From Croceimicrobium sp963974215 (GTDB lineage: Bacteria > Bacteroidota > Bacteroidia > Flavobacteriales > Schleiferiaceae), in the NCBI GenBank assembly GCA_963974215.1, contig CAXBBL010000001.1, positions 186,001 through 250,000 on the forward strand: DNA of 64,000 nt. Direction: 5' to 3'. The notes under the pieces are model-generated. The model saw only the letters and a program-made list of their open reading frames with translations. It ran no database searches and was not told where the DNA came from. Numbering within the stretch: position 1 is the stretch's first letter; the number at the start of each line of letters is the position of its first letter. Positions 7,604 to 19,100 of this stretch are shown in pieces. A program made the position numbers and the translations under genes.

Positions 7604-10213
7604 TCAAGGCTTCTTCACAAACTTTATACTCCCCCAGCCCGCGTCATTCGCTTGTAGGTTATAAACTCCAACGGGCCAGTGAGCTACAGACAATCGCAAG
7701 CTTGACTCCTTCAGTTCACCCTGCCATACTTTTTGCCCCCTACTATCGAAAATACTGAGCGACAAAGGCTTGCTAAGACTGCGACTCGTTTCTATGTTGA
7801 TATAATTCTGCGTAGGGTTAGGATACACTTTTAAGTATGCTTCTGTGCGATTTTCGATCTGCCCTAAGGGATCCCAAAGCCCCTGATAAACGCTAATATT
7901 ATCGAGATATAAATTATTACCGTTGCGATTAACGCCTCTAAAAAGCACTATTATTTCCTGACCAGCATAGGCACTTAAGTCGACCGTATCGCGTAGCCAG
8001 TCTGCAGAGCTACTCGGACTGAAGTTCCCGCCGTTACTGCTAACGGTCGCTAAACTAATGCCCGCCTTTTGGTACACCTGGCTATAGCTTTGGCCACAAT
8101 CCGTAGAAACCAGTACATGCAGACTATCTTGCAAGGAGCTAATGCTTCCCCTGGCTTCATAGGCATAATCGAAGGCTAGCGTAGCCTTGATATTGGCACT
8201 TAAGCTTAAGCGAGCACTGTATAAATCATCGTACTGACTTTCGCGGGGCAGGTAATCACTAAAGTAGATGGCTCTAGCATTAGTGTTGCCGGGCCAGCCC
8301 TTAACGCTAGCGGTATCCCAGCCCAAACCGCCATCGGGATTATACGTATTCCAAACGCTCAAGCTATCTTCAAAATCTTCGCTAAAGGCCAGGCTGGCTT
8401 CTTGAATTCGCTCCTGGCGGACGTAATAGTTGTTGTTAATACTATCGTACTCGGTAAAGCTAGTGCTAGCACGAAACTGCCACACATGATAGCCTTGGGG
8501 AATACTCAGCGGAGTGGATAAATAGACCAAAGCGGTATCGCCCATAGCTTGTAGCTTGCTGGTATTAAGCTGCTGATTGTGTACTAAGGCACCATCGCGA
8601 AAAACGCTAATATTTATAGTATTAATTGCCTGCAGGCCTTTATTCCTAAAATTAAGTTGAGGCCTAAAACTGGTATCGCAAGAAAAGGGCTCACTGGCCG
8701 GCGCAAGCACGGAGCTTAACTCTAAATCATAATCAATTTGTTGCGGATCTACTGGAGTGTAAGTTTGGCTTAAAAGGGTAAATGCGGCATCAACATCTAT
8801 CAGCCCACGACCAAAAGTATTGTCTTCACCCGCTGGACCCATGTCTATGGCCGAAAAGTAAAGAGCCTCCATTAGTTCTTTACCACTAAGCTGGGGAAAG
8901 GCTTCTTTTAAAAGTAAAATCGCCCCCGAAACATGCGGAGAAGCCATACTGGTTCCCGAAATAACATTGTAGCCATCGGCTCCCCAAGCGGAGCGAACGT
9001 TTTGTCCGGGAGCCACCACTTCGGGGTGAATACTTAAAGGCCCACTCCCGGGGCACTGACTGGGTCCACGCGTAGAAAAACCACTGATCGGATAAGGGAA
9101 ACTTTGATTGCCATCGATACTACCTACGCAAAAGGTGTTCACCAAATTAGTATTGATGCGTTGCGGGGCATTGAGGCCCACATTATTAGGACCTGTATTT
9201 CCCCCCGAAAACACATTGGCTATCCCGGCCGCTTCAATGGTATTCATTAGGCGGGGCACAAAACCACCACACTGGGCGGTATCGATAATATCGCGCCAGC
9301 GCCAGCTATTATTAATTACATCGGGTATATCGTGAATAGTGTTGGTATCTCCATCGGGGTTGAGCGCCCATTCGAAACCTGCAATTAAGAAAGCTTGTGG
9401 GGGCAAAGCTGCCGCGGTACTGGCATTTATTAAATCGTTCGCCAGCCAATACGACCCGAAAGCCACACCTATGGTATCTGCCGTAGCAGTATCTAAACCC
9501 GCGGTAGTGCCTAAAACATGGGTGCCATGACTACTTAAAGCCCCCGAAGGTGTAGGTGAGAACAAACCAAACCAAGCGGCATTAGCGGGAGACCTAAGAC
9601 CCATATAACGATCTTTAAAGCTAGGATGCTCATCCCAAATCCCCGAATCGAAAATATACACTTTACGACCCCGACCGGTATAACCACGCGCCCACATAGC
9701 TGGGGCATTAATGGCGATAAGACCAGGTTCTACGCCCACCGCCGTCGTTTTGCTGCTTTTAAAATTGCTGTTTATATCTGCTGGGGCATCTAGCGCAAGC
9801 TCGCCTTTTGACCAACTAATTTGCTCTACCGCAGGCAATTGGGCTAAGTCTAAAATTAGAGAACCGGGTAATTGCGCCACCCAAGCGTTTAGTATGTAAA
9901 AACTGCGGTATTGACTTGCAGGGATCTGCGCTTTAGCCAACAGATTTAAAGCTTCTTTTTGGCTGCTTGCTGCCTGACGGCCTAAAAGGCGGTTCAAAAT
10001 TTGGCTACGCTTTGGCGCGCTTAACTGCCTTTGATCGAAAGATAAGGCCAGCGAATCGAAGTTTAAAGAATTATAAAATTCTACGAAAACAGGCTGCAGC
10101 GCTTCTGGGTTTTCTCCTATGGCCTTTTCTAAACTTGGATTGATTTGAGCAAAAGCTGCAGCAGAGTTGAAAACTAAGCAAGCGAGAAGCAAAAGACTTT
10201 TGAAGAAGGACAT
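7604..10213 (-). CDS. Subtilisin-like S8 serine protease with T9SS sorting domain
   Basis: Secreted peptidase of 869 residues. It has a signal peptide (MSFFKSLLLLACLVFNSAAAFA), a propeptide-like region, and a complete S8 catalytic triad: Asp in IFDSGIWDEHPSF (about residue 190), His in SSHGTHVLGT (about 232), Ser in SGTSMASPHVSGA (about 419). A CARDB-like segment (about 510-600) and a jelly-roll segment (about 625-770) follow. A type A T9SS domain (LKVYPNPTQNYINIETS) begins near residue 796. The probable role is extracellular protein degradation. The gene appears monocistronic. Confidence 0.93.
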   Translation of the reverse strand: MSFFKSLLLLACLVFNSAAAFAQINPSLEKAIGENPEALQPVFVEFYNSLNFDSLALSFDQRQLSAPKRSQILNRLLGRQAASSQKEALNLLAKAQIPASQYRSFYILNAWVAQLPGSLILDLAQLPAVEQISWSKGELALDAPADINSNFKSSKTTAVGVEPGLIAINAPAMWARGYTGRGRKVYIFDSGIWDEHPSFKDRYMGLRSPANAAWFGLFSPTPSGALSSHGTHVLGTTAGLDTATADTIGVAFGSYWLANDLINASTAAALPPQAFLIAGFEWALNPDGDTNTIHDIPDVINNSWRWRDIIDTAQCGGFVPRLMNTIEAAGIANVFSGGNTGPNNVGLNAPQRINTNLVNTFCVGSIDGNQSFPYPISGFSTRGPSQCPGSGPLSIHPEVVAPGQNVRSAWGADGYNVISGTSMASPHVSGAILLLKEAFPQLSGKELMEALYFSAIDMGPAGEDNTFGRGLIDVDAAFTLLSQTYTPVDPQQIDYDLELSSVLAPASEPFSCDTSFRPQLNFRNKGLQAINTINISVFRDGALVHNQQLNTSKLQAMGDTALVYLSTPLSIPQGYHVWQFRASTSFTEYDSINNNYYVRQERIQEASLAFSEDFEDSLSVWNTYNPDGGLGWDTASVKGWPGNTNARAIYFSDYLPRESQYDDLYSARLSLSANIKATLAFDYAYEARGSISSLQDSLHVLVSTDCGQSYSQVYQKAGISLATVSSNGGNFSPSSSADWLRDTVDLSAYAGQEIIVLFRGVNRNGNNLYLDNISVYQGLWDPLGQIENRTEAYLKVYPNPTQNYINIETSRSLSKPLSLSIFDSRGQKVWQGELKESSLRLSVAHWPVGVYNLQANDAGWGSIKFVKKP

Positions 10214-10409
10214 AATCTTGTTTTGAGTGCTTGAAGGTAAGCAATATGCCGAATATGATCTAGTGTAAAGTTGGGTTGTTTTTTCTTGGGATTGGAAATG
10301 AAGGTTTAGAACTTATGATCAATAGTTCATTAAAAGCTTAAAACCATAAACAATAGAAGAATGATTTTTCTAGCCAAGCTGAAGGCCATCATGCCTATTA
10401 TTTGTTTTA

Positions 10410-10440
10410 GAACGATTGTTCCATAATTATTCTATCTTTG
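10410..10440 (+). promoter_or_regulatory. Operator palindrome and -7 box before the membrane protein gene
   Basis: The perfect inverted repeat GAAC-GATT-GTTC occupies 10410-10421, with a TATCTTTG -7 box at 10433-10440 and the ATG at 10475. The repeat is placed where a repressor would block RNA polymerase. The TetR gene at 11118 is the nearest candidate regulator. Confidence 0.5.
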
Positions 10441-10474
10441 TCGCAGAATGAATGTTCCAAAACTTTAAATCACA

Positions 10475-10927
10475 ATGAAAAATCAATCAAGTTTATTAAA
10501 AGCCTCCGCTATTCTTTGGGCGTTTTGGGGGTTAGTGCACATTATGGCCGGAGTATTTACCCTTAGTTTTATTCTCTCTGGCAATATCGCCTCTTCTATC
10601 AGCGGCATTGCTGATGCAGTTGACCCCAGTACTTTACCAATGGAGTATCCTGCCGCAGCTGGAGCGATAATTGGTCAACACGGTTTTAACCTCTTGTGGA
10701 TTGGCCTTATAACCTTTATCTCTGCCATTTACATTTGGAAAAGAAACAGTAATGCCATCTTCCTAGCGGCTATTGTTGGGGGATTAGCGGATCTTGGATA
10801 CTTCCTCTTCCTCGATTTAGGCGGCTTTGTTAAATTCATGCCCGGAACCCTAATGACAATTGTTTCTGCTAGCGCCATCACCCTCAGCTTTATCGCCTAT
10901 TTTCGAGGCTCAAAAGCCACCGAATAA
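10475..10927 (+). CDS. Small four-helix inner-membrane protein
   Basis: Hypothetical protein of 150 residues with four hydrophobic segments at roughly 10-35, 55-88, 92-115 and 118-145. It has no recognisable catalytic motif and no signal peptide beyond the first helix. A TetR-family gene follows about 190 bp downstream on the same strand. A palindrome overlaps its promoter, so it is a candidate for local TetR control. Function unknown; such small membrane proteins often accompany TetR regulators. Confidence 0.75.
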   Translation: MKNQSSLLKASAILWAFWGLVHIMAGVFTLSFILSGNIASSISGIADAVDPSTLPMEYPAAAGAIIGQHGFNLLWIGLITFISAIYIWKRNSNAIFLAAIVGGLADLGYFLFLDLGGFVKFMPGTLMTIVSASAITLSFIAYFRGSKATE

Positions 10928-11117
10928 AAGAAAGCCAAAAAAAGGCTATCCCGCCTTAGGTCTTCACCATTGCCGAGCTTTGAGTAGTAGGACGTATAAC
11001 CGTTTTCCTTTGGTAATGGTATTAGCACAGGAATATTTCTAAACAAAGCATCGCACGGATAGAGCAAGAACTTGTCATCCTAATTGAAAAAGCCAGCAAT
11101 TGAATTAATTTTGCCCC

Positions 11118-11699
11118 ATGGCCAGACCCCGAAAATTTGATGAAACTGCCGTCCTCGAAAAGGCCATGCTTCTTTTTTGGAAGAAAGGTTATTTCGACAC
11201 TTCCGTAGATGACTTGGTACAAACCCTCGGCATCAATAGAGCGAGCCTTTACAATACCTTTGGCGGGAAAAAAAACTTGTTTGCCCGGGCGCTGGAGTTG
11301 TATAGCTGCAGAAATTTAGAAGGCATGAATCATTTTCTTGAGGATCAAGAAAACGTAAAATTAGCCCTGCGACAAGTTTTTGAAAAGGTAATAACCGATG
11401 ACCTTGCCGATGCTGATTGCAAAGGGTGCTTCGTGGTAAACACCACCGGCGAACTCTTACCTGAGGAGGACAGTTTTAAAGCACCTTTAAAAGCCCACAA
11501 ACAAAGTTTTGAAGCCAGCTTTCAGTCTTTATTGCAAAGAGGGATGGACAGTAGTCAAATCGCTCCTAACAAGGATATTGCAATGCTCTCGTCTTTGCTC
11601 TACACCACCATGACCGGCTTACGCGTAAACGGAAAGTTCAAAGCACCTCTTGCTGAGTCGATGAAAATGGTGGATGCTATTTTAGGCTTGTTAGATTAG
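11118..11699 (+). CDS. TetR/AcrR family transcriptional regulator
   Basis: Protein of 193 residues. The N-terminal TetR helix-turn-helix spans about residues 8-55, with the characteristic GYFDTSVDDLVQTLGINRASLYNTFGGKKNLF. The C-terminal ligand-binding half includes DADCKGCFVVNT, typical of the TetR subgroup that governs oxidoreductase or efflux genes. It lies downstream of and co-directional with the four-helix membrane protein, whose promoter contains a GAAC-n4-GTTC palindrome. The ligand is unknown. Confidence 0.9.
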   Translation: MARPRKFDETAVLEKAMLLFWKKGYFDTSVDDLVQTLGINRASLYNTFGGKKNLFARALELYSCRNLEGMNHFLEDQENVKLALRQVFEKVITDDLADADCKGCFVVNTTGELLPEEDSFKAPLKAHKQSFEASFQSLLQRGMDSSQIAPNKDIAMLSSLLYTTMTGLRVNGKFKAPLAESMKMVDAILGLLD

Positions 11700-11717
11700 T
11701 TGAAAAAGTTATGATAA

Positions 11718-11888
11718 CCTTTCTTCTGGGCAATCCTTCACCAAGTTTTATGCAGAAGCCCACCGAGTACTGAGGAGCTTAATGATATTGAGATTAGATC
11801 CAGTATTACCATCGACACCGAAAGCGGGAAACTCTATTTCCAAGCTAGTTTCTATCTCTATTGTGCGAAACAAACGAAAGTGCTATAA
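11718..11888 (+). pseudogene. Possible C-terminal remnant of a lost gene
   Basis: An open frame with no usable start encodes a protein-like C-terminus, including EELNDIEIRSSITIDTE and GKLYFQASFYLYCAKQTKVL, before a stop at 11886. It starts just after the TetR stop codon. The composition looks coding rather than random, and the end loosely recalls DsbD N-terminal or redoxin-associated domains, but this is a guess. There is no detectable upstream portion. Confidence 0.25.
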
Positions 11889-11907
11889 GCAAAAGACTAT
11901 CCAGGTT

Positions 11908-12813
11908 CTAGATTTTCAACCATCGGAACCGGGTATTGCCGAATTCCAGTACATAAAGACCTTTGGCAAGGTCTTCTAAGTTTAGACGCCCTTGAACATC
12001 TATACTATGACATTCAATAAACTCTCCATCAAGGGAATATACGCTTAGAATACCTGGTTCTTGGTTTGTGAGGTTTATGAGGCCCCTTGAAGGATTTGGA
12101 TAAATGTTTAAGGCTTGTATAGACATTGATGGATGGTGCAAGCCAAGATCGCAGGGGCCAGCTAGCGCAGAAGCGGGAGGATAGATGTATCCGTCATAAT
12201 AAATTGAATCGCCAATGCTCATACATTCCAGCAATATTTGAAAGTTGGAGATATTAGCAAATGGATCCCAAAAAAGTCCTTGTGAGTTACCCACTCCCTC
12301 AATCCATGGACCTCCGCTAGTACCGAGGTAAACAATTCGCTGCAGACCTCGTGAAGTGTACACCGTATCCACCTGCTGCACAATTAATGGGTTGATCGTG
12401 TCGCCCAAATACTCGAATCTTGGTGCCGATCCTGGCCAATAATTACCAAAACCTATGGAGTAAATATCCTTTAAGGTATCACCGGGTAAAAGATTAAAAT
12501 CGTATAATAGAAGTGCTTCTGTGCTATCTGCGGGCACCAAGAACACTTGTCCGGCTGTATCGCGAATCGCGCCAAAATAAGCGGTGCTCGCTCCACAATA
12601 GTTAATCTTAGAGTAATTCCTAATATTAATCAGTGTGTCTTCTCCCGAAAGGCAAAACTTAAGCGTATGCGCAAGCTCGTAATAATAAAACTGCCCACTC
12701 GTGTTTAAAGTAGAATAACTGTTGATCCAGCGGGCATTAGAATCGGGGAAGCTCACAAAATTTTGACCATTTAAGCTTGTGGCCAAAACACAAAGCAGTA
12801 TTAGTTTTTTCAT
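11908..12813 (-). CDS. Secreted T9SS-sorted protein of unknown function
   Basis: Protein of 301 residues with a short signal peptide (MKKLILLCVLATSLNG) and a C-terminal T9SS domain from about residue 233 (LNIYPNPSRGLINLTNQ through FRWLKI). The central 200 residues contain aromatic and glycine-rich segments but no domain recognised here. The start ATG is 30 bp from a full-length copy of the 263-bp repeat, which therefore lies in its promoter region. Cell-surface or extracellular location is expected. Confidence 0.82.
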   Translation of the reverse strand: MKKLILLCVLATSLNGQNFVSFPDSNARWINSYSTLNTSGQFYYYELAHTLKFCLSGEDTLINIRNYSKINYCGASTAYFGAIRDTAGQVFLVPADSTEALLLYDFNLLPGDTLKDIYSIGFGNYWPGSAPRFEYLGDTINPLIVQQVDTVYTSRGLQRIVYLGTSGGPWIEGVGNSQGLFWDPFANISNFQILLECMSIGDSIYYDGYIYPPASALAGPCDLGLHHPSMSIQALNIYPNPSRGLINLTNQEPGILSVYSLDGEFIECHSIDVQGRLNLEDLAKGLYVLEFGNTRFRWLKI

Positions 12814-12842
12814 GCTAGGCGATATGCTGATAAGTTACTAAA

Positions 12843-13105
12843 AACCTGAGTTCGACTTAAGATTATAACCTCAGATTTTCAATAAAAAGAAAAGGCTAGC
12901 CTAGATCGTGCAGCTGTAGCGGGCTACAGCAAATGAGCTAGATGCAGGATTTTCGCTTTTATTGGAAAAAACTTGTAAGCCTCTTCTAAAAAGCAGTTTT
13001 TGGCGCCTTAGCCCTTCGCAATAGCCCGCTATTGCTTCAGTGCTTCGGCTTAAAACCCACTATTTATAAGAGGTCTGAGGCTTAATTTTACGCCGAACTC
13101 AGGTT
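12843..13105 (-). repeat. 263-bp palindromic repeat, full-length diverged copy (R1)
   Basis: Exactly 263 bp from AACCTGAGTTCGAC to GCCGAACTCAGGTT. It contains both internal hairpins (GCTGTAGCGGGCTACAGC and CAATAGCCCGCTATTG). It aligns along its whole length with 20840-21102 but with many substitutions. The outer bases differ in a paired way (AACCTGAG/CTCAGGTT instead of AACGTGA/TCACGTT), so terminal pairing is kept. It fills most of the gap between two T9SS genes. Confidence 0.88.
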
Positions 13106-13134
13106 AAAAGAATGTAAGTCCTAAAGGGAAGCAC

Positions 13135-13170
13135 AAAAAAAAAGCCGCCTCAAAACTGAGACGGCTTTTA
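13135..13170 (-). terminator. Rho-independent terminator of the 2256-residue protein gene
   Basis: On the minus strand the sequence reads AAAAGCCGTCTCAG, a short loop, then GAGGCGGCTTTTTTTTT. The stem is strong and the T-run long. It lies about 30 bp after the stop codon at 13198. Confidence 0.85.
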
Positions 13171-13197
13171 GATTATAAGCTATATAGCTTCTGAGCT

Positions 13198-16100
13198 TTA
13201 TTGCAAGCTAATTCTGCGATAAGCTTTCAATTGCCCTGATTGAATCTCAATCGTATAGATTCCTTTTGCTAGCCCGTTTAAAGAAACCGACCCAGAGAAT
13301 CTAGCATTAAGATGATCATAATCAGCGACTTTTACTACACGTCCTCGCATATCCGTTACACGAATATCTGCTGTTGAATTTCCTAGTAAGTCAAACTCAA
13401 CCGAGACATCACCGGTAGTAGGGTTCGGATAAACCTCTAGGCTTTTGCTAAGTGGGTTTTCATCCAAGCTAATGCCTTGAATCACAACCGTACTGGTAGT
13501 AGTATCAGAGCCACAAGGACCAGTTGCAATCAGCGTAACCGTATAACTACCGTTTGCGCTATAGACATTTTGAGCGTTCATACCGCTGCCCGTGTTTCCA
13601 TCGCCAAAATCCCATGCGTAAGCCGTTGCTCCGGTGCTTGAGCTGGCATCAAAGCTTACGGTAAGGTTAGAAGCAGTAGGAGCTCCATTGTTACTAGTAA
13701 ACCCAGCATTAACGCTTATACCACTATTATAAATGGTTACACTACCTGTAGGCTTAGGACAGCCGCCAGTTGAAATTTCCCAATCATAGAAGTAGTAATA
13801 ATATGTAGCGCCAAAGCTATTTCCAGTGATATCTACCACTCCCGGAACTGAATAAGGGTAAGCGCCACCAGTGCTATTACGCCATAGACCTCCCGTAGTA
13901 CTGCCACCTCCGTGTAACTCATAGCTACCAGGTGCAACGGTCATGTTAACTGTAATTCGTTGCGCAGTGCCAGGGGTAGTTACACCCGTTACAGGTACCG
14001 TTACGGTTTGAAGAATAGCACCAGAAGCTGCGTCCAATAAGTTAACACTTACATTTCCATTTGCATTCGGGTAAACAGTCATTTCCTTTATGGTGAACTG
14101 TTGCAGAGCAGTAAAGAACAATTGCTGAACCGAAGCATCTACAAAGTTAGCTGCAGAACCAATGGTATTATCTGCTGGTCCAACATTATAAGTTATACCA
14201 CCCACAGCTGAAAGTAAGAAAGTAGTATCAGTAGAACCCAAAGGACCTACAACTAAACTGTCGCTTGTTCCTAATGTGTCATTAGCAGTACTAATCCAAT
14301 AGTAAGTATCGCTAGAGCCAACCGGGAAATATAAGGTATCAAAAGCACCACTTCCGCAAACAGTATCAATAGCTGCTGTAGGTATTGGTTCTAAGGCATC
14401 ATCAAAGTCCACCGAGGTAGTACCATTGTCATTGCTATTGTCTTGATCCCCTCCTAAATTTAGTGAAGCACTAAATAAAGTTAGTCCACCAACCGAAGTA
14501 TTTACGGTTCCTACCATAATGGTATCGGAGCCCAACTGGGGTAGGTTACCAGTATAAGTTGCATTTAGGGTAGCTGTTACCGCACCACTAACTGTAACCG
14601 TAATTGGCAAGCTAGTAATAGGGTTGGCACCCATGTTTGTAAAGGCAACGTATACCTCAGTAGCTGTGTCACCACAATTATCCTCTGGAATAAAAACGGT
14701 GTCCATAGCGGCATCATCCAAGGTAGGATTAGGTACAATTACAGTAACTGTATCAATATAAGTACCACAACTATTGGTGTAAGTTGCCACATAAGAGAAC
14801 GTTCCACCAACCGTATAAGGTCCAGCCATAAAACATGGTAGTGTATCTAAAACAGTACTACTACCTAGTTCTGTCCAGGTAAGTCCTGGCGCACTTGCAG
14901 GTTTAGGTAAAGGAACATTCGCGTTTAAAACATTAGGGTCTTGGGTAGAAACAACCCAGTTTGTAGCTGTATTATCATCTACTCCTTCTAATCGAATACC
15001 ACTGGTACTGGTATGATTACCTGAGTTTCCGGTCCAATCTGCAGCGGTTACACCGGAAGCAGCTGGGAAGGTATAGGAAGTTCCTGCAGCTACGGCATCA
15101 ATAATGTCGCCATTCGCATTTTTCAAAATACGTCCGTTATTTCCACCAGAACTAAACAAGCCAGTATAACTGCCCGTTCCGTGATAATAGAAATCTGCTG
15201 GGCTTTCAGCACTAGATCCTAATTGTCCAATCGCAATAATTGCGGTTCCATTAGGGCTAAGAACCGTGCCAGGAGCAAAAGTAAAAGTACTTAGCATAGA
15301 TGAAGCATCCCACTGTTCAAGAGTGATACCGTCAAGGTCTGAGCCTGGGACACCCGTAATCTCAAGATAGTCATCCGCAAGAAGGTAACTAGGCCATCCT
15401 GTAGTTGGGGCACCAGAAGCGGTCTTAAAGTGACAAATTTCCGTGATTAAGAACTCTCCTGCTCCGAAGAAAGAGGATTCCACGCATATCTCAACAGAGT
15501 CTAATGCACTAGGAAGGTTCGTTACTTGAGGGCTTACGCTAAACTCAGTTTTTACGTCGAGGTCAACTGATACCAAAGTATCATTAAGTAATAGCGTATT
15601 TACTGCATTACCTATAATATAAGCATCTAAAGTATAAACACCCGCAAGAGAAAGGTCAATTCCGCCTTCTCTTAACACCAGAGTATCTTGTGATGCTAAG
15701 GTTCCACTGTTAACTACAATAGTACCGGTGGAGTTAACTGGACCTGAAACAGAATAATTAATCGTTAATGGATCATTTACAAAGTTTACCGCAGGACCAA
15801 TAAGGTTAAATACACTAAGCACAATGGTGTCGTTGGTAGAAGCACATAAGCTCTTAACAAACTCACCACTTTGGAAAGCAAGATCGCCTGCCAATGGAGT
15901 ATATTCATCTGCCCCGATATCTGGAGTAGTAGTTGAACGAACATCACCGTCAAAATCTATCGTGATTCCAGCAAAAGAAGTTCCAACATCATTGCTAGCA
16001 GAGCCTAAGGCATGAAGATCGTCTGGTGCTGTAAAAACAGGGTCTCCAGAAACAGAATTTGCTTCGAAACTAGAGGCTGTTTGCAGTGCAGCTAAATCGG

Positions 16101-19100
16101 CCACATTGGTACCCGCCCAGTTTGCGAAATCATTTCCAACTGCAAAATAATTGTTGTAATTCATGGCAGACATCATAGTTACAGCAGCAGAAGTTACTTC
16201 TAGAGCAACACCAGGACCGCTATTTACTGTGTTGTTATTGATGAAGCTTACTTCATTACCTATTGTAGCAGTACCTCCAAAATAAGCACTGTGGCCTCCC
16301 GTTGCGGAACCAGCATTTACCAATATTGAATTATTTACTATATCCATGTAGGTACAGTTGTAGACATAAATACCATAGGCGGTACCTGAGTTATCGAGGG
16401 CACTTACCATATTATTGGCAACGAGGCTACGACTGGTAGGATTGGCATCGCAATAATAAATGTAATAACCATAGTTGGTGGAAGTACCACTCACCACAAT
16501 CTTGTTTCCAACAGAAGTTAGGTTATCATTATAGTAATGACGAACACCATACTCGGTAGTATAAACACCCAACGAGGTAATATTATTACCTACTGTCGAT
16601 AACGTATCTTGATAGTATGCCCAAATTCCAGCATAGTAAAAACCGTCTATATCATTGCTATCGATAGAGTTTCCAACCTCATAATCAGTAGTGCTCACAC
16701 CGTACCAATACATAGCATAACCACCACCATTAATTTGGTTATTAATAATTGAAGAATGCTCAAGCCTGTTTGAAGCCGCAGTATTATTCATAATAACCGT
16801 TATGTTAGTAGATGTGGTAGCTGCATTGGCCAAACCATTGAGGATATTATCTCGGATCACAATGTTATTGCTTAACCCGGTAAAGTCGATTACGCGTGCA
16901 AAAGAAGTTCCAGTTGCTGTAAGGGTTAAACCTTTCACGGTAACGTAATCGGCACCGTTAAAGCCCCAAACATAGTTATCGGCAGTGCCTGTAGCAGCAT
17001 AGGTAACCTCAACCGGAGCTGTATTGGCTGGGTCGGCTTGGAAGGTAACCGTATTTATGGCGCTTACTCCAGAAATGTCATTTAACATTACCTGTTCATT
17101 ATAGGTTCCAGCAGCAAGATTAAATACTACAGGACCCGATACACCACAAGCGTTTAGCACAGATACAGCACTATCAATAGTAGGGAAATTAGTAGCACCT
17201 GCTGGGCCACCAATTGTATAAGTTCCATTTAACTGATTAGTACAGAATGTACAGAATGATTGGGGACCAACCCAAGCACTGGTGTCACCAGGACCACAAA
17301 TAGATCTAAACAATACTTCATAACATGTAATTTGAGATAGACCTGTTATTTGTAAACTGTCGGTGCTAGAAATAACTTTCGTTCCAGAAGCTGTTTGGGT
17401 ACCTTGGTAAAAGCCTTGTGGGCCGAACCAAACCTCGTAGTTAGTTCCTGATGATGCGGTTGGCCAAAAAGCCGTGGCATTAACATCCGTAATGTTTCTA
17501 AAATTCAAACCTACTGGACTCGGACATGAAGGACCGCTGGCGATTTTCACGTCATCAATTGCAATGTCGTTTTGAAAAGTACCGTTCTGCTCATCTACAA
17601 CAAAACGCACCGCTAGAGTGCCTCCGCTGGCAAAAGGAGTTAGGTTAACGGTAATAGAGTCCCAAGTAGAAGCCGTAGCTGCTGCATGAGAATACACGTT
17701 ATTATTCCAAACTGAACCATCCCAAACATCTACTTGAATTGTTACTGTTGCATCGGTACTGGCCAAAAAGAAGGTAAGCTCTGGCTTGGATAATGTGCTA
17801 ACATCAAATAATGGAGACTCCAAAGTAACATCTGAAGATGATGGAGATTCTGAATCATCAACATTGGCATAAACACCACTATTACCAGTATGGTCTGTAG
17901 ATGGTGCGTAAGAGTTCGTTCCAAATAACCAGTTCTCACCAGTTGAAGAATAGGTAGTCCAACAAGCTGGAATACTGGTATTATCGAAAGATTCTGTGTG
18001 TGGCGTAGGAAGCGCTGCACAGGCTGTAGTAAATGACACAGGTCCTAAGTAAATTCCTAGTCCGCCTACGATACATGAATCCTGAATATAGAAATCATAA
18101 TTTGATTGTGATGATAAACCTGTAATGGTGTAGGTGGTAGTTGAACCTGGCACAAGAGCTGAAGTTCCTGTTCCTGGTGCAAAGCCAGCAACACCCCACT
18201 CGATTTTAGTGAAATCTCCTTGACCACCACTGGCCCAAGAAACATCCGCAGTACTACTAGTAACCGAATTAACCATTAGCGATGAAGACGATGGACCAAC
18301 GCAAGCTGGGATAAGCTCATAGTTAAAATCATCAATACGTACATATTGAAAAGTTGCGCCCAAGCTGTGTGCTAACACAATATATTCGTCTGTGCCATTG
18401 TAACCATTAGCAGAGGTGAAGTTTACTATTACTTCCTCATAGGTATCTGCGGCAGCAAATACTATTGTATCCATTGGCGTAAACACACCACTAGGCACAG
18501 GGGCAGAAATAGTTCCGATTATCAATTGACTCGATGCTCCATCTGAATTAGCAAAAAAGCGAATCCGCTTATCGCCGGCTGTTATATCAGAAAACTGTGG
18601 AGAAATAGCCACAAGGGTGTCTCCACCAGTAGTGCTAGAGCTACCGCTATATAGGTAAAGAGCCTGCGATCCAGTATATGGAGCGGCCGTTCCTGTAAAA
18701 TCTTCCACTTCCACAAAAGCACTTGTGCCTGTAGCATAACCTTCCCAACATGTTGGAGGTAAGTCTAGTGGGTCAGTTTCAAAACCATTAGAATACGATG
18801 CTGTAAAAGCAGCACAAGCAGTTGTATAGCTAAAAGGGCCTTCCCATGTTGAATTCCCGTTTCCAGCTCCAGAGCAATTGCTACTTACATAAAACTCATA
18901 AGTAGTATTGGGCTGCATTGGAGAACCACATGCAGGTGCATTGGAATTACTAAATGTAACAACACCACCTGTAGCGGTAAGAGTAGCCGAACAGCCCGTT
19001 CCTTGTGTAAATCCTACTGGACCCCATTCGACGTCAAAAGTACTGAAAGCACTATTCAAACTAAAAGTAGCTGAATTAGTAGTGGTTAGCAGCACATTGA

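Noticed and set aside
10928..10960. Terminator from AGCC-AAAAAA-GGCT after the four-helix protein
   Set aside because: The stem is only four base pairs and there is no T-run.
11782..11979. 65-codon frame on the plus strand
   Set aside because: It overlaps the 3' end of the minus-strand T9SS gene and lacks a promoter or recognisable features. The other frame at 11718-11888 looks more protein-like.
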